Assembly (NCBI GenBank): GCA_027943245.1
Contig: JANDJZ010001270.1
Span: forward strand, 1-10,084
Length of the DNA stretch: 10,084 bases
Origin: Acanthamoeba sp. SK_2022b
Lineage: Eukaryota; Discosea; Longamoebia; Acanthamoebidae
Direction: 5' to 3'
The notes beneath the pieces were generated by a model. It worked only from the letters and a program-made list of their open reading frames with translations. It was not told where the DNA came from and did no database searches. The translations under genes were made by a program, and so were the position numbers. The number at the start of each line of letters is the position of its first letter. Within the stretch, counting starts at the first letter, position 1. Shown here piece after piece: positions 1 to 6,550 of this stretch.

Positions 1-61
1 CTGGTAGAGCAGCGGACTCTTAATCCGTTGGTCGAGTGTTCGAATCACTCAGGGCCCACCA
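1..61 (+). tRNA. tRNA-Lys (anticodon CUU), copy 1, 5' end cut by the window
   Basis: Lysine tRNA reading AAG codons. The visible part starts at tRNA position 16, so the first 15 nt (acceptor 5' strand and first half of the D arm) lie outside the window. The anticodon arm has a GCGGA/TCCGT stem and a CTCTTAA loop, giving anticodon CTT. The T arm has a GAGTG/CACTC stem with loop TTCGAAT. The 3' end AGGGCCC-A-CCA carries an encoded CCA. All 61 visible bases match the two following copies. Confidence 0.96.
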
Positions 62-73
62 AAAATTCCTTTT

Positions 74-95
74 CAGCCTGGATTCATCCAGGCTG
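74..95 (+). other. Spacer hairpin between tRNA copies 1 and 2
   Basis: A perfect 9-bp inverted repeat, CAGCCTGGA / TCCAGGCTG, with a TTCA loop lies in the 55-nt spacer. No T-tract follows (next bases are ATTCC), so it does not look like an intrinsic terminator. A role as an RNA structure in a polycistronic tRNA precursor is inferred. Both spacers share an AATTCCTTT stretch just after CCA. Confidence 0.6.
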
Positions 96-116
96 ATTCC
101 TTCGGAATACCCGAGG

Positions 117-192
117 GGGCTCTTAGCTCAGCTGGTAGAGCAGCGGACTCTTAATCCGTTGGTCGAGTGTTCGAATCACTCAGGGCCCACCA
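117..192 (+). tRNA. tRNA-Lys (anticodon CUU), copy 2
   Basis: A complete 76-nt tRNA. Acceptor GGGCTCT pairs with AGGGCCC (one T-G wobble at 5-68), followed by discriminator A and encoded CCA. TAGCTCAG at positions 8-15 is canonical, and the anticodon loop CTCTTAA gives CTT (Lys, AAG). It is identical to copy 3 and to the visible part of copy 1. It has no promoter of its own in the 55-nt spacer, so co-transcription from an upstream promoter outside the window is likely. Confidence 0.98.
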
Positions 193-202
193 AGAATTCC
201 TT

Positions 203-240
203 TGCCTGATCTCTTCAGGCAGCCACGCAGAAATACGTGG
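203..240 (+). other. Spacer hairpins between tRNA copies 2 and 3
   Basis: The 47-nt spacer (193-239) has a 7-bp stem TGCCTGA / TCAGGCA (203-209 / 215-221, loop TCTCT). A 5-bp stem CCACG / CGTGG follows (223-227 / 236-240), whose last base is the first base of tRNA copy 3. Neither stem has a T-tract. The second could sit at the 5' processing site of copy 3, which is inference. Confidence 0.45.
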
Positions 241-315
241 GGCTCTTAGCTCAGCTGGTAGAGCAGCGGACTCTTAATCCGTTGGTCGAGTGTTCGAATC
301 ACTCAGGGCCCACCA
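240..315 (+). tRNA. tRNA-Lys (anticodon CUU), copy 3
   Basis: A complete 76-nt tRNA identical to copy 2: same acceptor stem, CTT anticodon, T arm and encoded CCA. It is the last gene of the tandem array; a strong terminator begins 12 nt after its CCA. No integrase gene or duplicated tRNA 3' end is seen nearby, so nothing shows it being used as an attachment site here. Confidence 0.98.
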
Positions 316-326
316 CCAACACCCCG

Positions 327-366
327 AAAAAGGCACTCAGCGCACCGGCGCTCAGTGCCTTTTCTT
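327..366. terminator. Bidirectional intrinsic terminator (tRNA array / TRAP binding protein)
   Basis: A long near-perfect hairpin. AAAAGGCACT (328-337) pairs with AGTGCCTTTT (354-363), then one C/C mismatch, then AGCGC / GCGCT (339-343 / 348-352) closing an ACCG loop. The + strand reads into TTTTCTT and the - strand into TTTTTC, so it can stop transcription both ways. The TGA of the minus-strand gene (352-354) and its last codons lie inside the stem. Confidence 0.88.
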
Positions 367-1350
367 GTTGTACTCCATCAGCACCGACATATTGCTGCTG
401 CCGGCCTTGGCCACCCACTCGCGACCAAAGCGCTCGCCCACCAAATCCAGCATGTGGCGCAGATCCGCCGACGGCGCGGCCACGGACACCTTGTTGTCGG
501 CAAGGATCTTCTTGCCCAGCTCATCGGCCTGCTGGGCCAGCGCCCAGCCCTCTTTTTCAGCCGACTCGGCAGCGCGGCCGATGGCCTGGCGCTCGGGCTC
601 GGTGAAGCCCCTCCAGGCAAGTTCGCTGACGCAAAGCATGTTCTTGGGAATCCAGGCCTTGATATCCAGAAACACCTTCATGGCCTTCCAGGCCTGGATG
701 TCGGCGCCCGTGGCGCTGGAGGTAATCATGGCATCGATGCCACCTTGCTCCACAACAGCACCCAGATCGCCTGCGGCAATCACCACCGGCTGCGCCCCCC
801 AGAGCTCGGCCAACCGCTTGGTCGCATCGCTTTGCACACGCAGCCTGAGGCCCTTGAGATCCGCGATGCTGTGGACCGGGCGCCGGCTCAGGAGCCCCTG
901 CGCCGGCCAGGGCACGGCAAACAGCAGGCGCGCGCCCTGCTGGGCCAGCAAGAACTCCTGCAGCACGGGGCGGGTCAACTGCCACAGGCGCGCGGCCTCG
1001 TCAAAGCCACGCACCATGAAAGGCAGCGAGTCCATGGCCAGCAGCGGGTGGATGTCCGCACAGGACGACATGAGCACTTCGCCGAACTGGAGGTCATTGC
1101 GCTTGAGCGCAGGCAGCACCTGCGCCATGGGCTTGAGCGCCGAGCCGGACACCACCTCGATCTCCAGCGACTGCCGGGTGTCGGCACCCACGCGTGCCGC
1201 GAAATTGCGCAGGTTCTGCGTGTGGAAGATGCCATCGCCATAGGCCGCCGACAGCTGCAGCCGGTGGCCCTTGGACCAGGCAGCGCCGGCGGTCAGTTGC
1301 AACGCGGCCGGAGCCAGGCCTGATATCAACGTGCGGCGAGAAACAGTCAT
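352..1350 (-). CDS. TRAP transporter solute-binding protein, DctP family, with Tat-type signal
   Basis: A 332-residue periplasmic binding protein of the DctP family, which delivers organic acids (usually carboxylates) to a DctQM membrane permease. Seen: a twin-arginine signal with SRRTLIS at residues 4-10, a hydrophobic stretch to about residue 24, and probable cleavage near residues 23-27. The DLKGLRLRV segment (residues 164-172) carries Arg171, which fits the family's conserved carboxylate-binding arginine. Length is normal. The start is supported by AAGGA with a 6-nt spacer to ATG. No dctQ or dctM is in the window; neighbours are the tRNA array and a divergent MFS gene, so it is an orphan here or serves a distant permease. 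The ligand cannot be predicted. Confidence 0.9.
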   Translation of the reverse strand: MTVSRRTLISGLAPAALQLTAGAAWSKGHRLQLSAAYGDGIFHTQNLRNFAARVGADTRQSLEIEVVSGSALKPMAQVLPALKRNDLQFGEVLMSSCADIHPLLAMDSLPFMVRGFDEAARLWQLTRPVLQEFLLAQQGARLLFAVPWPAQGLLSRRPVHSIADLKGLRLRVQSDATKRLAELWGAQPVVIAAGDLGAVVEQGGIDAMITSSATGADIQAWKAMKVFLDIKAWIPKNMLCVSELAWRGFTEPERQAIGRAAESAEKEGWALAQQADELGKKILADNKVSVAAPSADLRHMLDLVGERFGREWVAKAGSSNMSVLMEYNKKRH

Positions 1351-1420
1351 GAAAGATCCTTGGCGAAAGCGCCCAGAACCATGCCATCCACCCGACGGCG
1401 GACCTGTGCATGCGGGCGGA

Positions 1421-1462
1421 AAAGATAAATTCTATCGATATTTATATAATTTAGATACAAAC
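1421..1462. promoter_or_regulatory. AT-rich divergent promoter/operator region
   Basis: The 267-bp gap between the divergent TRAP and MFS genes (1351-1617) contains one sharply AT-rich block. On + it has a perfect TATAAT (1445-1450) but no good -35. On - it has TAGAAT (1434-1429) and a TATAAA-like box. It holds two 8-bp palindromes, TATCGATA (1433-1440) and TTATATAA (1442-1449). CTATCGA occurs twice exactly 30 bp apart (1432-1438 and 1462-1468), which suggests a protein binding on one helix face. Promoter location is well supported; exact hexamers and any regulator are not. The rest of the gap shows nothing recognisable. Confidence 0.55.
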
Positions 1463-1617
1463 TATCGACTCATTCCATCGCCCAGGTCATTCGCCAAGCC
1501 ATCCGTCACACCGGATTCCAGCCAAGCCGCTACAGTGTCACCCTGCCGCAGACGCATGAGTGTGCGGCCCTCTTCTGCGCCTGTGGCCCGCCTGCAGCGC
1601 ACAACCGCCTCGCCTGC

Positions 1618-2850
1618 ATGCCACAAAATGTTTCCCCGCTCTGGCAGGGCCCGCGCTGGGCCCTGGCCGTCCTGCTTGCCATCCTGGGCATGCTGGGGCC
1701 GTTCTCGATCGATACCTACATCCCGGCCTTCTCGGGCATCGCCCAGGCCTTGAACGCCACGCCGCTGCAGATGCAGCAGACGCTGTCGGCCTATCTGTTC
1801 GGCTTTGCCTTCATGAACCTTTTCCATGGCGCAATGGCCGACAGCTTTGGCCGCCGCCCCGTGGTGCTATGGGGACTGGCCGTGTTCACGCTGGCCTCGG
1901 CAGGCTGCGCGCTGTCGCAGAACATCACGCAACTGGTGCTGTTCCGGGCGCTGCAGGGTCTGTCCACGGGCGCCGGCATCGTGGTGTCGCGCGCCGTGGT
2001 GCGCGACCTGTTTCCGCCTGCCCAGGCCCAGCGCGTGATGGCCCAGATCACCATCTTCTTCGGCATTGCCCCGGCGCTGGCGCCGGTGCTGGGCGGCTGG
2101 CTGTTCGTGCACCTGGGCTGGGCGGCCGTATTCTGGTTCCTGACGCTGGTGGGCGTGCTGCTGTGGAGCATCAACTGGCGCTTTCTGCCCGAGTCTCTGC
2201 CGCAGGCGCAGCGCCAGCCCTTCCGGTTCAAGCCACTGATGCAGGGCTACAAGGCGCTGTGCAGCGATCCGCGCTTTGTGCTGCTGGCCTTTGCCAGCGG
2301 CGTGCCGTTCAACGGCATGTTTTTGTACGTGCTGTCGGCCCCCGCCTTCCTGGGCGACCTGCTGCACCTGAAGCCGCAGCAGTTCTTCTGGTTCTTCGTG
2401 ATTTCGATCTCGGGCATCATGGGCGGCGCCTGGGTGAGCGGCCGGCTGGCCGGGCGCATTCCACCCAAGCACCAGATCCGCCACGGCTTTCTGATCATGT
2501 TCGTGGTGTCCATCGTCAACCTGGTTGCCAACCTGATCTGGCCTGCCCATGTGAGCTGGGCGTTGATTCCCGTGGGTGTGTTCGCCTTCGGCTGGGCCAT
2601 GATGGTGCCCGTCGTGACCTTGCTGGTGCTGGACATCCATCCCGAGCGGCGCGGCCTGGCCTCATCGCTGCAGGCCGTGGTGGGCTCCACGGCCAATGGC
2701 ATCGTGGCCGGCGTGCTGGCGCCTCTGGTGATGCATTCGACGGTGCTGCTGGCCCTGGGCTCGATCAGCATGATGCTGATCGGGCTCGCGTCGTGGATCT
2801 ACCTGCATCACCGCTGGCCCGAAATCGGGCGGCACGCCTCGGAGGCCTGA
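1618..2850 (+). CDS. MFS drug-resistance transporter, Bcr/CflA family
   Basis: A 410-residue, 12-helix inner-membrane proton antiporter of the Bcr/CflA drug:H+ antiporter branch (DHA1); the exported compound is not predictable. Seen: FSIDTYIPAF at residues 29-38 with the D-x-Y-x-P-A signature at the end of helix 1; motif A GAMADSFGRR at 71-80; motif B arginine R110 in FRALQG; motif C-like GIAPALAPVLGGW at 149-161; a hydrophilic central loop at about 190-220. Length is typical. The frame is open upstream but has no ATG, GTG or TTG back to at least 1450, so 1618 is the best start, although no Shine-Dalgarno precedes it. It is divergent from the TRAP gene and convergent with the cyclase gene. 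Confidence 0.92.
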   Translation: MPQNVSPLWQGPRWALAVLLAILGMLGPFSIDTYIPAFSGIAQALNATPLQMQQTLSAYLFGFAFMNLFHGAMADSFGRRPVVLWGLAVFTLASAGCALSQNITQLVLFRALQGLSTGAGIVVSRAVVRDLFPPAQAQRVMAQITIFFGIAPALAPVLGGWLFVHLGWAAVFWFLTLVGVLLWSINWRFLPESLPQAQRQPFRFKPLMQGYKALCSDPRFVLLAFASGVPFNGMFLYVLSAPAFLGDLLHLKPQQFFWFFVISISGIMGGAWVSGRLAGRIPPKHQIRHGFLIMFVVSIVNLVANLIWPAHVSWALIPVGVFAFGWAMMVPVVTLLVLDIHPERRGLASSLQAVVGSTANGIVAGVLAPLVMHSTVLLALGSISMMLIGLASWIYLHHRWPEIGRHASEA

Positions 2851-2861
2851 AGGCCACTGCT

Positions 2862-2888
2862 CCCGGGATCCCGGGCGTCTATGCCCGG
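2862..2888. repeat. GC-rich inverted repeats between convergent genes
   Basis: The 28-bp gap between the convergent MFS and cyclase genes has a perfect 14-bp palindrome CCCGGGATCCCGGG (2862-2875). An overlapping 6-bp stem CCGGGC / GCCCGG (2871-2876 / 2883-2888) runs into the cyclase stop codon. There is no T-tract on either strand, so a standard intrinsic terminator is not supported; the repeats might still hinder read-through. Confidence 0.4.
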
Positions 2889-4348
2889 CCCGCGCGGCGG
2901 TCCAGCATTTTTTCCTTGTAGTAGCGCGCCTTTTCGGCATACATGGCCTGGTCCGCGCGTGACACGGTGGCCTCCAGCTGGCTGCCCTCGTTGCAACAGG
3001 CCACGCCCATGGACAGGCTGACCAGCTGACCCGGATAGAACTGGTTGTTGAGCTCCAGCAGCGACAGGATGCGCTCCTTGACGGCTTCGGCGCCGCGCTC
3101 GTCCGAGGCTGGCAGCAGCACCATGAATTCGTCGCCGCCCACGCGTGCCGCACAAGCGGGCGCATCCACGGCCTTGGTCAGCACTTCGCCCACGCGGCGA
3201 AGCATGTCGTCGCCTGCGGCATGGCCATGCTCGTCATTGGCCTCCTTGAGACCATTCATGTCGATGGCGATCACGGCCAGCGGCCACGGCCCCTTGCGCG
3301 CCAGGCGGTTCAATTCCTCGATATAGAAGGCGCGGTTGCGCAGTTGGGTGAGCACGTCGTGCTTGCCCAGGTATTCCAGATAGGCCTCGGCCTTCTTGCG
3401 TGCCGTGATATCCACCAGGGACAGCAGCACCAGCCCCCAGTCGTCCGCATGGCCGTCCAGCACGGCCAGCTGCATGTGGATGTGCAGCGTGTCGCCCGAC
3501 AGCGCGTAGTTCACCACTTCGCGGTGCTGCACGAGCTTGCCGTTCCACAGGTCCTGGAGTTGATCGGCAAAGGAGTCGATCATTTCATCGCGGAAGATGC
3601 GGCCCAGCCGGCTCAGCAGCTGCAGCTTGTCGGTGGCACCGAACATGCGCAGCGTCTGGCGGTTCACGTCGATGACGCGAATCTCCTGCATGCAGCGCGA
3701 GATGAATTCCGGATGTACCTTGAGGAAGGTGGCGAAATCGCTGATGCCCTGGGCGCGCACATCGTCGAGCAGGCGCTTGATGGAGCTGAAGTCCTCGACC
3801 CACAGCGACACGGGCGAGTACTCGAACAGGTCGCGCGAGTACTGCTCGCTGCGGTGCAGCTGCCGCGTGCTGCGCATCTCGGCCGTCACGTCTTCCAGCG
3901 ACACCAGCACGCAATCCCAAAGCTCCTCATGGCCGGGCAGGATGCGGCCACGGATCTGCACGTCCAGCCGGCGCCCGTCCAGCGTGTAGTTGGCGGTGCG
4001 GTTGGCAAAAGTCGGCGAGCCCTTCCAAAGCTCCTGCAGCTCGCAGGCCAGGCCGGCATGCATGTCGTCACGGAACACCTGGCCCAGGCTGTCGAGAAAG
4101 GTCTGCTGGTCCGCGGCGCCGAACAGGTCCAGCGTGCGCTGGTTGACGCGAACCACCCTGAGCGCGGCACTGCACTGCTGCAGTGCCTGCGGATGGGCAG
4201 AAAAATGCGCCTGCAGATCGGTCACGCCCTGTGCTCGCCACTGGTCGAGCAGGCGCTTGAGCGCGCTGTAGTCCTCCAGCCATAGCGAGACGGGGGCCAG
4301 TTCGAACATGTGCTCAAAATCCACACTGGACGCGATCAAAGACTCCAC
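2879..4348 (-). CDS. Diguanylate cyclase with two tandem PAS-like sensor modules
   Basis: Predicted enzyme joining two GTP into c-di-GMP. From a GTG start at 4348 it has 489 residues and no membrane segment, so it is probably cytoplasmic. Residues about 10-161 and 170-319 are two PAS-like modules aligned without gaps at a 160-residue period; each has a (A/S)PVSLW-ED start and a core ending DVTAE or DITAR. The GGDEF domain begins at HDVLTQLRNR (from 330), has IDMNGLKEANDEHGH, and an intact GGDEF at 404-408. The RxxD inhibitory site is absent (DAPA in its place), so product inhibition by that route is not expected. The GTG is chosen because GGAGGT sits 5 nt upstream; an ATG at 4486 lies beyond the helicase terminator without such a site. 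The signal sensed is unknown. Confidence 0.9.
   Translation of the reverse strand: MESLIASSVDFEHMFELAPVSLWLEDYSALKRLLDQWRAQGVTDLQAHFSAHPQALQQCSAALRVVRVNQRTLDLFGAADQQTFLDSLGQVFRDDMHAGLACELQELWKGSPTFANRTANYTLDGRRLDVQIRGRILPGHEELWDCVLVSLEDVTAEMRSTRQLHRSEQYSRDLFEYSPVSLWVEDFSSIKRLLDDVRAQGISDFATFLKVHPEFISRCMQEIRVIDVNRQTLRMFGATDKLQLLSRLGRIFRDEMIDSFADQLQDLWNGKLVQHREVVNYALSGDTLHIHMQLAVLDGHADDWGLVLLSLVDITARKKAEAYLEYLGKHDVLTQLRNRAFYIEELNRLARKGPWPLAVIAIDMNGLKEANDEHGHAAGDDMLRRVGEVLTKAVDAPACAARVGGDEFMVLLPASDERGAEAVKERILSLLELNNQFYPGQLVSLSMGVACCNEGSQLEATVSRADQAMYAEKARYYKEKMLDRRAGRA
3764..4260 (-). repeat. 480-bp internal duplication in the cyclase gene
   Basis: The two PAS-like modules come from an in-frame duplication with a 480-bp period. 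A 17-nt identical stretch occurs at 3764-3780 and 4244-4260, and the flanking DNA (for example 3790-3815 against 4270-4295) is still clearly similar. Protein landmarks recur exactly 160 residues apart: Pro19/179, Asn69/229 and Ser150/310 (GTG numbering). Confidence 0.75.
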
Positions 4349-4353
4349 AGGGC

Positions 4354-4376
4354 ACCTCCGCGCCGCGATTATGGCA
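4354..4376 (-). promoter_or_regulatory. Extended -10 promoter and Shine-Dalgarno of the cyclase gene
   Basis: On the minus strand TGCCATAAT (4376-4368) is an extended -10 with CATAAT matching 5 of 6 consensus bases. No good -35 is present, which an extended -10 tolerates. Transcription would begin near 4361, just before GGAGGT (4359-4354), giving a leader of about 13 nt to the GTG at 4348. The Shine-Dalgarno is clear; the promoter is a prediction. Confidence 0.55.
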
Positions 4377-4449
4377 GTCGCAGAGCCCGCCAGACAGCAG
4401 GTTCTGCGCCACGAACACAGGCAGCGCCAGGCAGGCAGGCGGATTGCCC

Positions 4450-4476
4450 AAAAAAAACCGGCCCCGAAGGGCCGGT
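4450..4476 (-). terminator. Intrinsic terminator of the DEAD-box helicase gene
   Basis: On the minus strand ACCGGCCC and GGGCCGGT form a perfect 8-bp stem capped by a TTCG tetraloop and followed by a run of T (4456 down to 4450). It lies 22 nt past the helicase stop and upstream of the cyclase promoter, so the two minus-strand genes look like separate transcription units. Confidence 0.93.
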
Positions 4477-4498
4477 CTGCATGCAAAGCCGGAATCGA

Positions 4499-6550
4499 TC
4501 AGCGCACGGCGCGCTTGCGATCGCCGCCCTGGGGCGAGTAAGGCTTGGGAGCGCTCTTGCCAAAGGCCGGACGGCGCTCACCACCGCCGAAGCCGCCGCG
4601 GGATTCACCGCCGAAGCCACGCGACTCACCGGATGCACCACGGAAGCCGCCATCGCGGTGGCCGCCATCGCGGGGAGCACCCTCACGACGGTCGCCGCCG
4701 CGCGCAGCGCCACGGTCGCCGCCGAAGCCACGGCCTTCGCCGCCACGGCCAAAGCCGCCTTCACGCGGAGCCTGGCTGTAGCCGCCTTCGCGCTGGCCCT
4801 GGCCAAAGCCGCCTTCGCGCTGACCCTGGCCGAAGCCGCCTTCACGCTGGCCGCCACCGAAGCTGCCGAAGCCGGCCTTGCGGCCATAGCCTTCCGAATC
4901 ACGGCGGGGGCCGAAGCCACGGTCGCCACCGCGATCACCAAAGCTGCGCTCGCGGTCACCACCGCCGAAGCCGCGGTCGCCACCGAAACCACCACGACCA
5001 CCGCCGGCGGAGCCTCGGCGATCACCACCACGGCCTTCAAAGCCGCCGCCACGACGGCCGCCACGGCCTTCGTTGCTGCTGGGTGCGCGCTGTGCAGGCT
5101 CGAGACCAGGAATCACCTCGGCCTTGAATTGCTGACGGCTGTAGCCTTCGATATCGAAAATGCGGCGGCGGTCACGGAATTCCGCGAACGTCACGGCCAC
5201 GCCTTCGCGACCGGCACGACCGGTGCGGCCGATGCGGTGGGTGTAGTCCTCGGCCTTCATGGGCAGGCCGTAGTTGAAGACGTGGGTGATGGAGGGCACG
5301 TCAATGCCGCGTGCCGCCACATCGGTCGCCACCAGCACCTGCACCTGGCCGCTGCGCAGCGCCATCAGGCGGCGGTTGCGCAGGCCCTGGCTCAGGGCGC
5401 CGTGCAGCGCCACGGCCGAGAAGCCGTCCTGCTGCAGGTCGTTGGCCAGGCCGTCGCACTCGACCTGGGTCGATGCGAAGACGATGGCCTGGTTGATGGT
5501 GGTGTCGCGCAGCCAGTGGTCCAGCAGCTTGCGCTTGTGCTGGGAGTTGTCGGCCCAGAACAGCACTTGCTTGATGTTGGCGTGCTTTTCCTGGGGCGTG
5601 TCGATGGTGACCTTCTTCACGCCCGATCCGCCGTCATGCATCACGCGCATGGCCAGCTGCTGGATGCGGGGCGCGAAGGTGGCGCTGAACATCATGGTCT
5701 GCTTGCGCTGGGCCGTCAGGTCGTTGACTTCGGCCAGATCGTCCGAGAAGCCCAGGTCCAGCATGCGGTCGGCCTCGTCGACCACCAGGAACTGCACCTG
5801 GTCGAGCTTGATCTGCATCGAGCGCTGCAGGTCCAGCAGACGGCCAGGCGTGGCCACCACGAGGTTGGCGTTCTGCAGCTTGGCAATCTGCAGCTGGTAG
5901 GGCATGCCGCCCACCACATTGGCAATGCGGATGCCACGGCAGTGCTTGACCAGTTCGATGGCGTCATGCGCCACCTGCTGAGCCAGCTCGCGCGTGGGGC
6001 ACAGGATCAGGGCGCCGGGAACGGCCGCCTTGAAGTTGCGGGGATTGGTGGGGTCCTTGCGCTTGTTGCGCTTGGGCGTGGGCTGGCCGCTGGCAGTGGC
6101 CTCGGCGCACTGGCGGTCATATTCGGCGCGGATGGCGGCTTCCTCGTCAGCCTTTTGCTGGATCAGCGTGTGCAGCACGGGCAGCAGGAAGGCGGCGGTC
6201 TTGCCCGAGCCGGTCTGGCTGGAAACCATCAGGTCGATGAAGGCCTGATCACCACTGCCCATGGCCAGGGGAATGGCTTGCGCCTGCACGGCCGTGGGCT
6301 GGGTGTAGCCCAGATCGGCAACGGCGCGGACCAGCTCTTCAGCCAGGCCCAGCTCGACGAAGGCGTTGGGGAGTTCGGGAGCTGCCTGAGCGGCTTCGGC
6401 GCCCTCGACGGTTTCAGCAGCGGCCTGCGACTCGGCGGCCTGCTCGGCACCGGCAACGGCGGCGTCCAGCACGGAAGAGGCTTGGGCAGCGCAAGCAAAA
6501 GAGGAATCGGCAGCGGCAATGATGCCCTGCTCTTGAGAGATGTCGTTCAT
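4499..6550 (-). CDS. DEAD-box ATP-dependent RNA helicase with C-terminal RGG tail (RhlE-like)
   Basis: Predicted ATP-driven RNA-unwinding protein acting on rRNA or mRNA structure; 683 residues from the ATG at 6550. In order: Ala/Glu-rich N-terminus (1-60); Q motif with F64 and PTAVQ; motif I TGSGKT (113-118); a charged insert at about 131-175 with KRNKRK; PTRELA (185-190); TPGR (234-237); DEAD (258-261); SAT (289-291); IVFAST; VATDVAARGID; HRIGRTGRAG (438-447). About 190 residues of Gly/Arg-rich (RGG-type) tail follow, probably disordered and RNA-binding. An in-frame ATG at 6619 would add 23 residues but runs through the leader hairpin at 6564-6600, and neither start has a strong Shine-Dalgarno (AGAG at 6550). 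RhlE-like is the best class; DeaD/DbpA C-terminal domains are not seen. Confidence 0.93.
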   Translation of the reverse strand: MNDISQEQGIIAAADSSFACAAQASSVLDAAVAGAEQAAESQAAAETVEGAEAAQAAPELPNAFVELGLAEELVRAVADLGYTQPTAVQAQAIPLAMGSGDQAFIDLMVSSQTGSGKTAAFLLPVLHTLIQQKADEEAAIRAEYDRQCAEATASGQPTPKRNKRKDPTNPRNFKAAVPGALILCPTRELAQQVAHDAIELVKHCRGIRIANVVGGMPYQLQIAKLQNANLVVATPGRLLDLQRSMQIKLDQVQFLVVDEADRMLDLGFSDDLAEVNDLTAQRKQTMMFSATFAPRIQQLAMRVMHDGGSGVKKVTIDTPQEKHANIKQVLFWADNSQHKRKLLDHWLRDTTINQAIVFASTQVECDGLANDLQQDGFSAVALHGALSQGLRNRRLMALRSGQVQVLVATDVAARGIDVPSITHVFNYGLPMKAEDYTHRIGRTGRAGREGVAVTFAEFRDRRRIFDIEGYSRQQFKAEVIPGLEPAQRAPSSNEGRGGRRGGGFEGRGGDRRGSAGGGRGGFGGDRGFGGGDRERSFGDRGGDRGFGPRRDSEGYGRKAGFGSFGGGQREGGFGQGQREGGFGQGQREGGYSQAPREGGFGRGGEGRGFGGDRGAARGGDRREGAPRDGGHRDGGFRGASGESRGFGGESRGGFGGGERRPAFGKSAPKPYSPQGGDRKRAVR
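4755..4862 (-). repeat. 27-bp tandem repeat (4 units) in the helicase RGG tail
   Basis: Four contiguous 27-bp units at 4755-4781, 4782-4808, 4809-4835 and 4836-4862 encode 9-residue units of the form REGG(F/Y). Two read REGGFGQGQ; the unit nearest the C-terminus in this array is REGGYSQAP. A further REGGFG follows. The unit is a whole number of codons, so copy-number change would not break the frame. This is a coding minisatellite, not CRISPR: there are no spacers. Confidence 0.85.

Noticed and set aside
240..315. tRNA-Lys 3' end as a mobile-element attachment site
   Set aside because: The only repeats of the tRNA 3' end are the tandem tRNA copies; no integrase or foreign-looking gene follows, only a core terminator and a transporter gene.
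355..1323. Long plus-strand frames opposite the TRAP gene
   Set aside because: Shadows of the DctP gene; one competing frame (237-605) even begins inside a tRNA.
1867..2640. Long minus-strand frames opposite the MFS gene
   Set aside because: His/Gln-rich shadow products with no membrane helices; the plus-strand protein has complete MFS motifs.
3221..4285. A 354-residue open frame on + opposite the cyclase gene
   Set aside because: A shadow frame rich in His, Gln, Val and Leu, with no family resemblance; the minus strand has clear PAS-like and GGDEF motifs.
4755..4862. Regular 27-bp repeats considered as a CRISPR array
   Set aside because: Units are contiguous with no unique spacers, lie inside a coding gene, and no cas gene is nearby.
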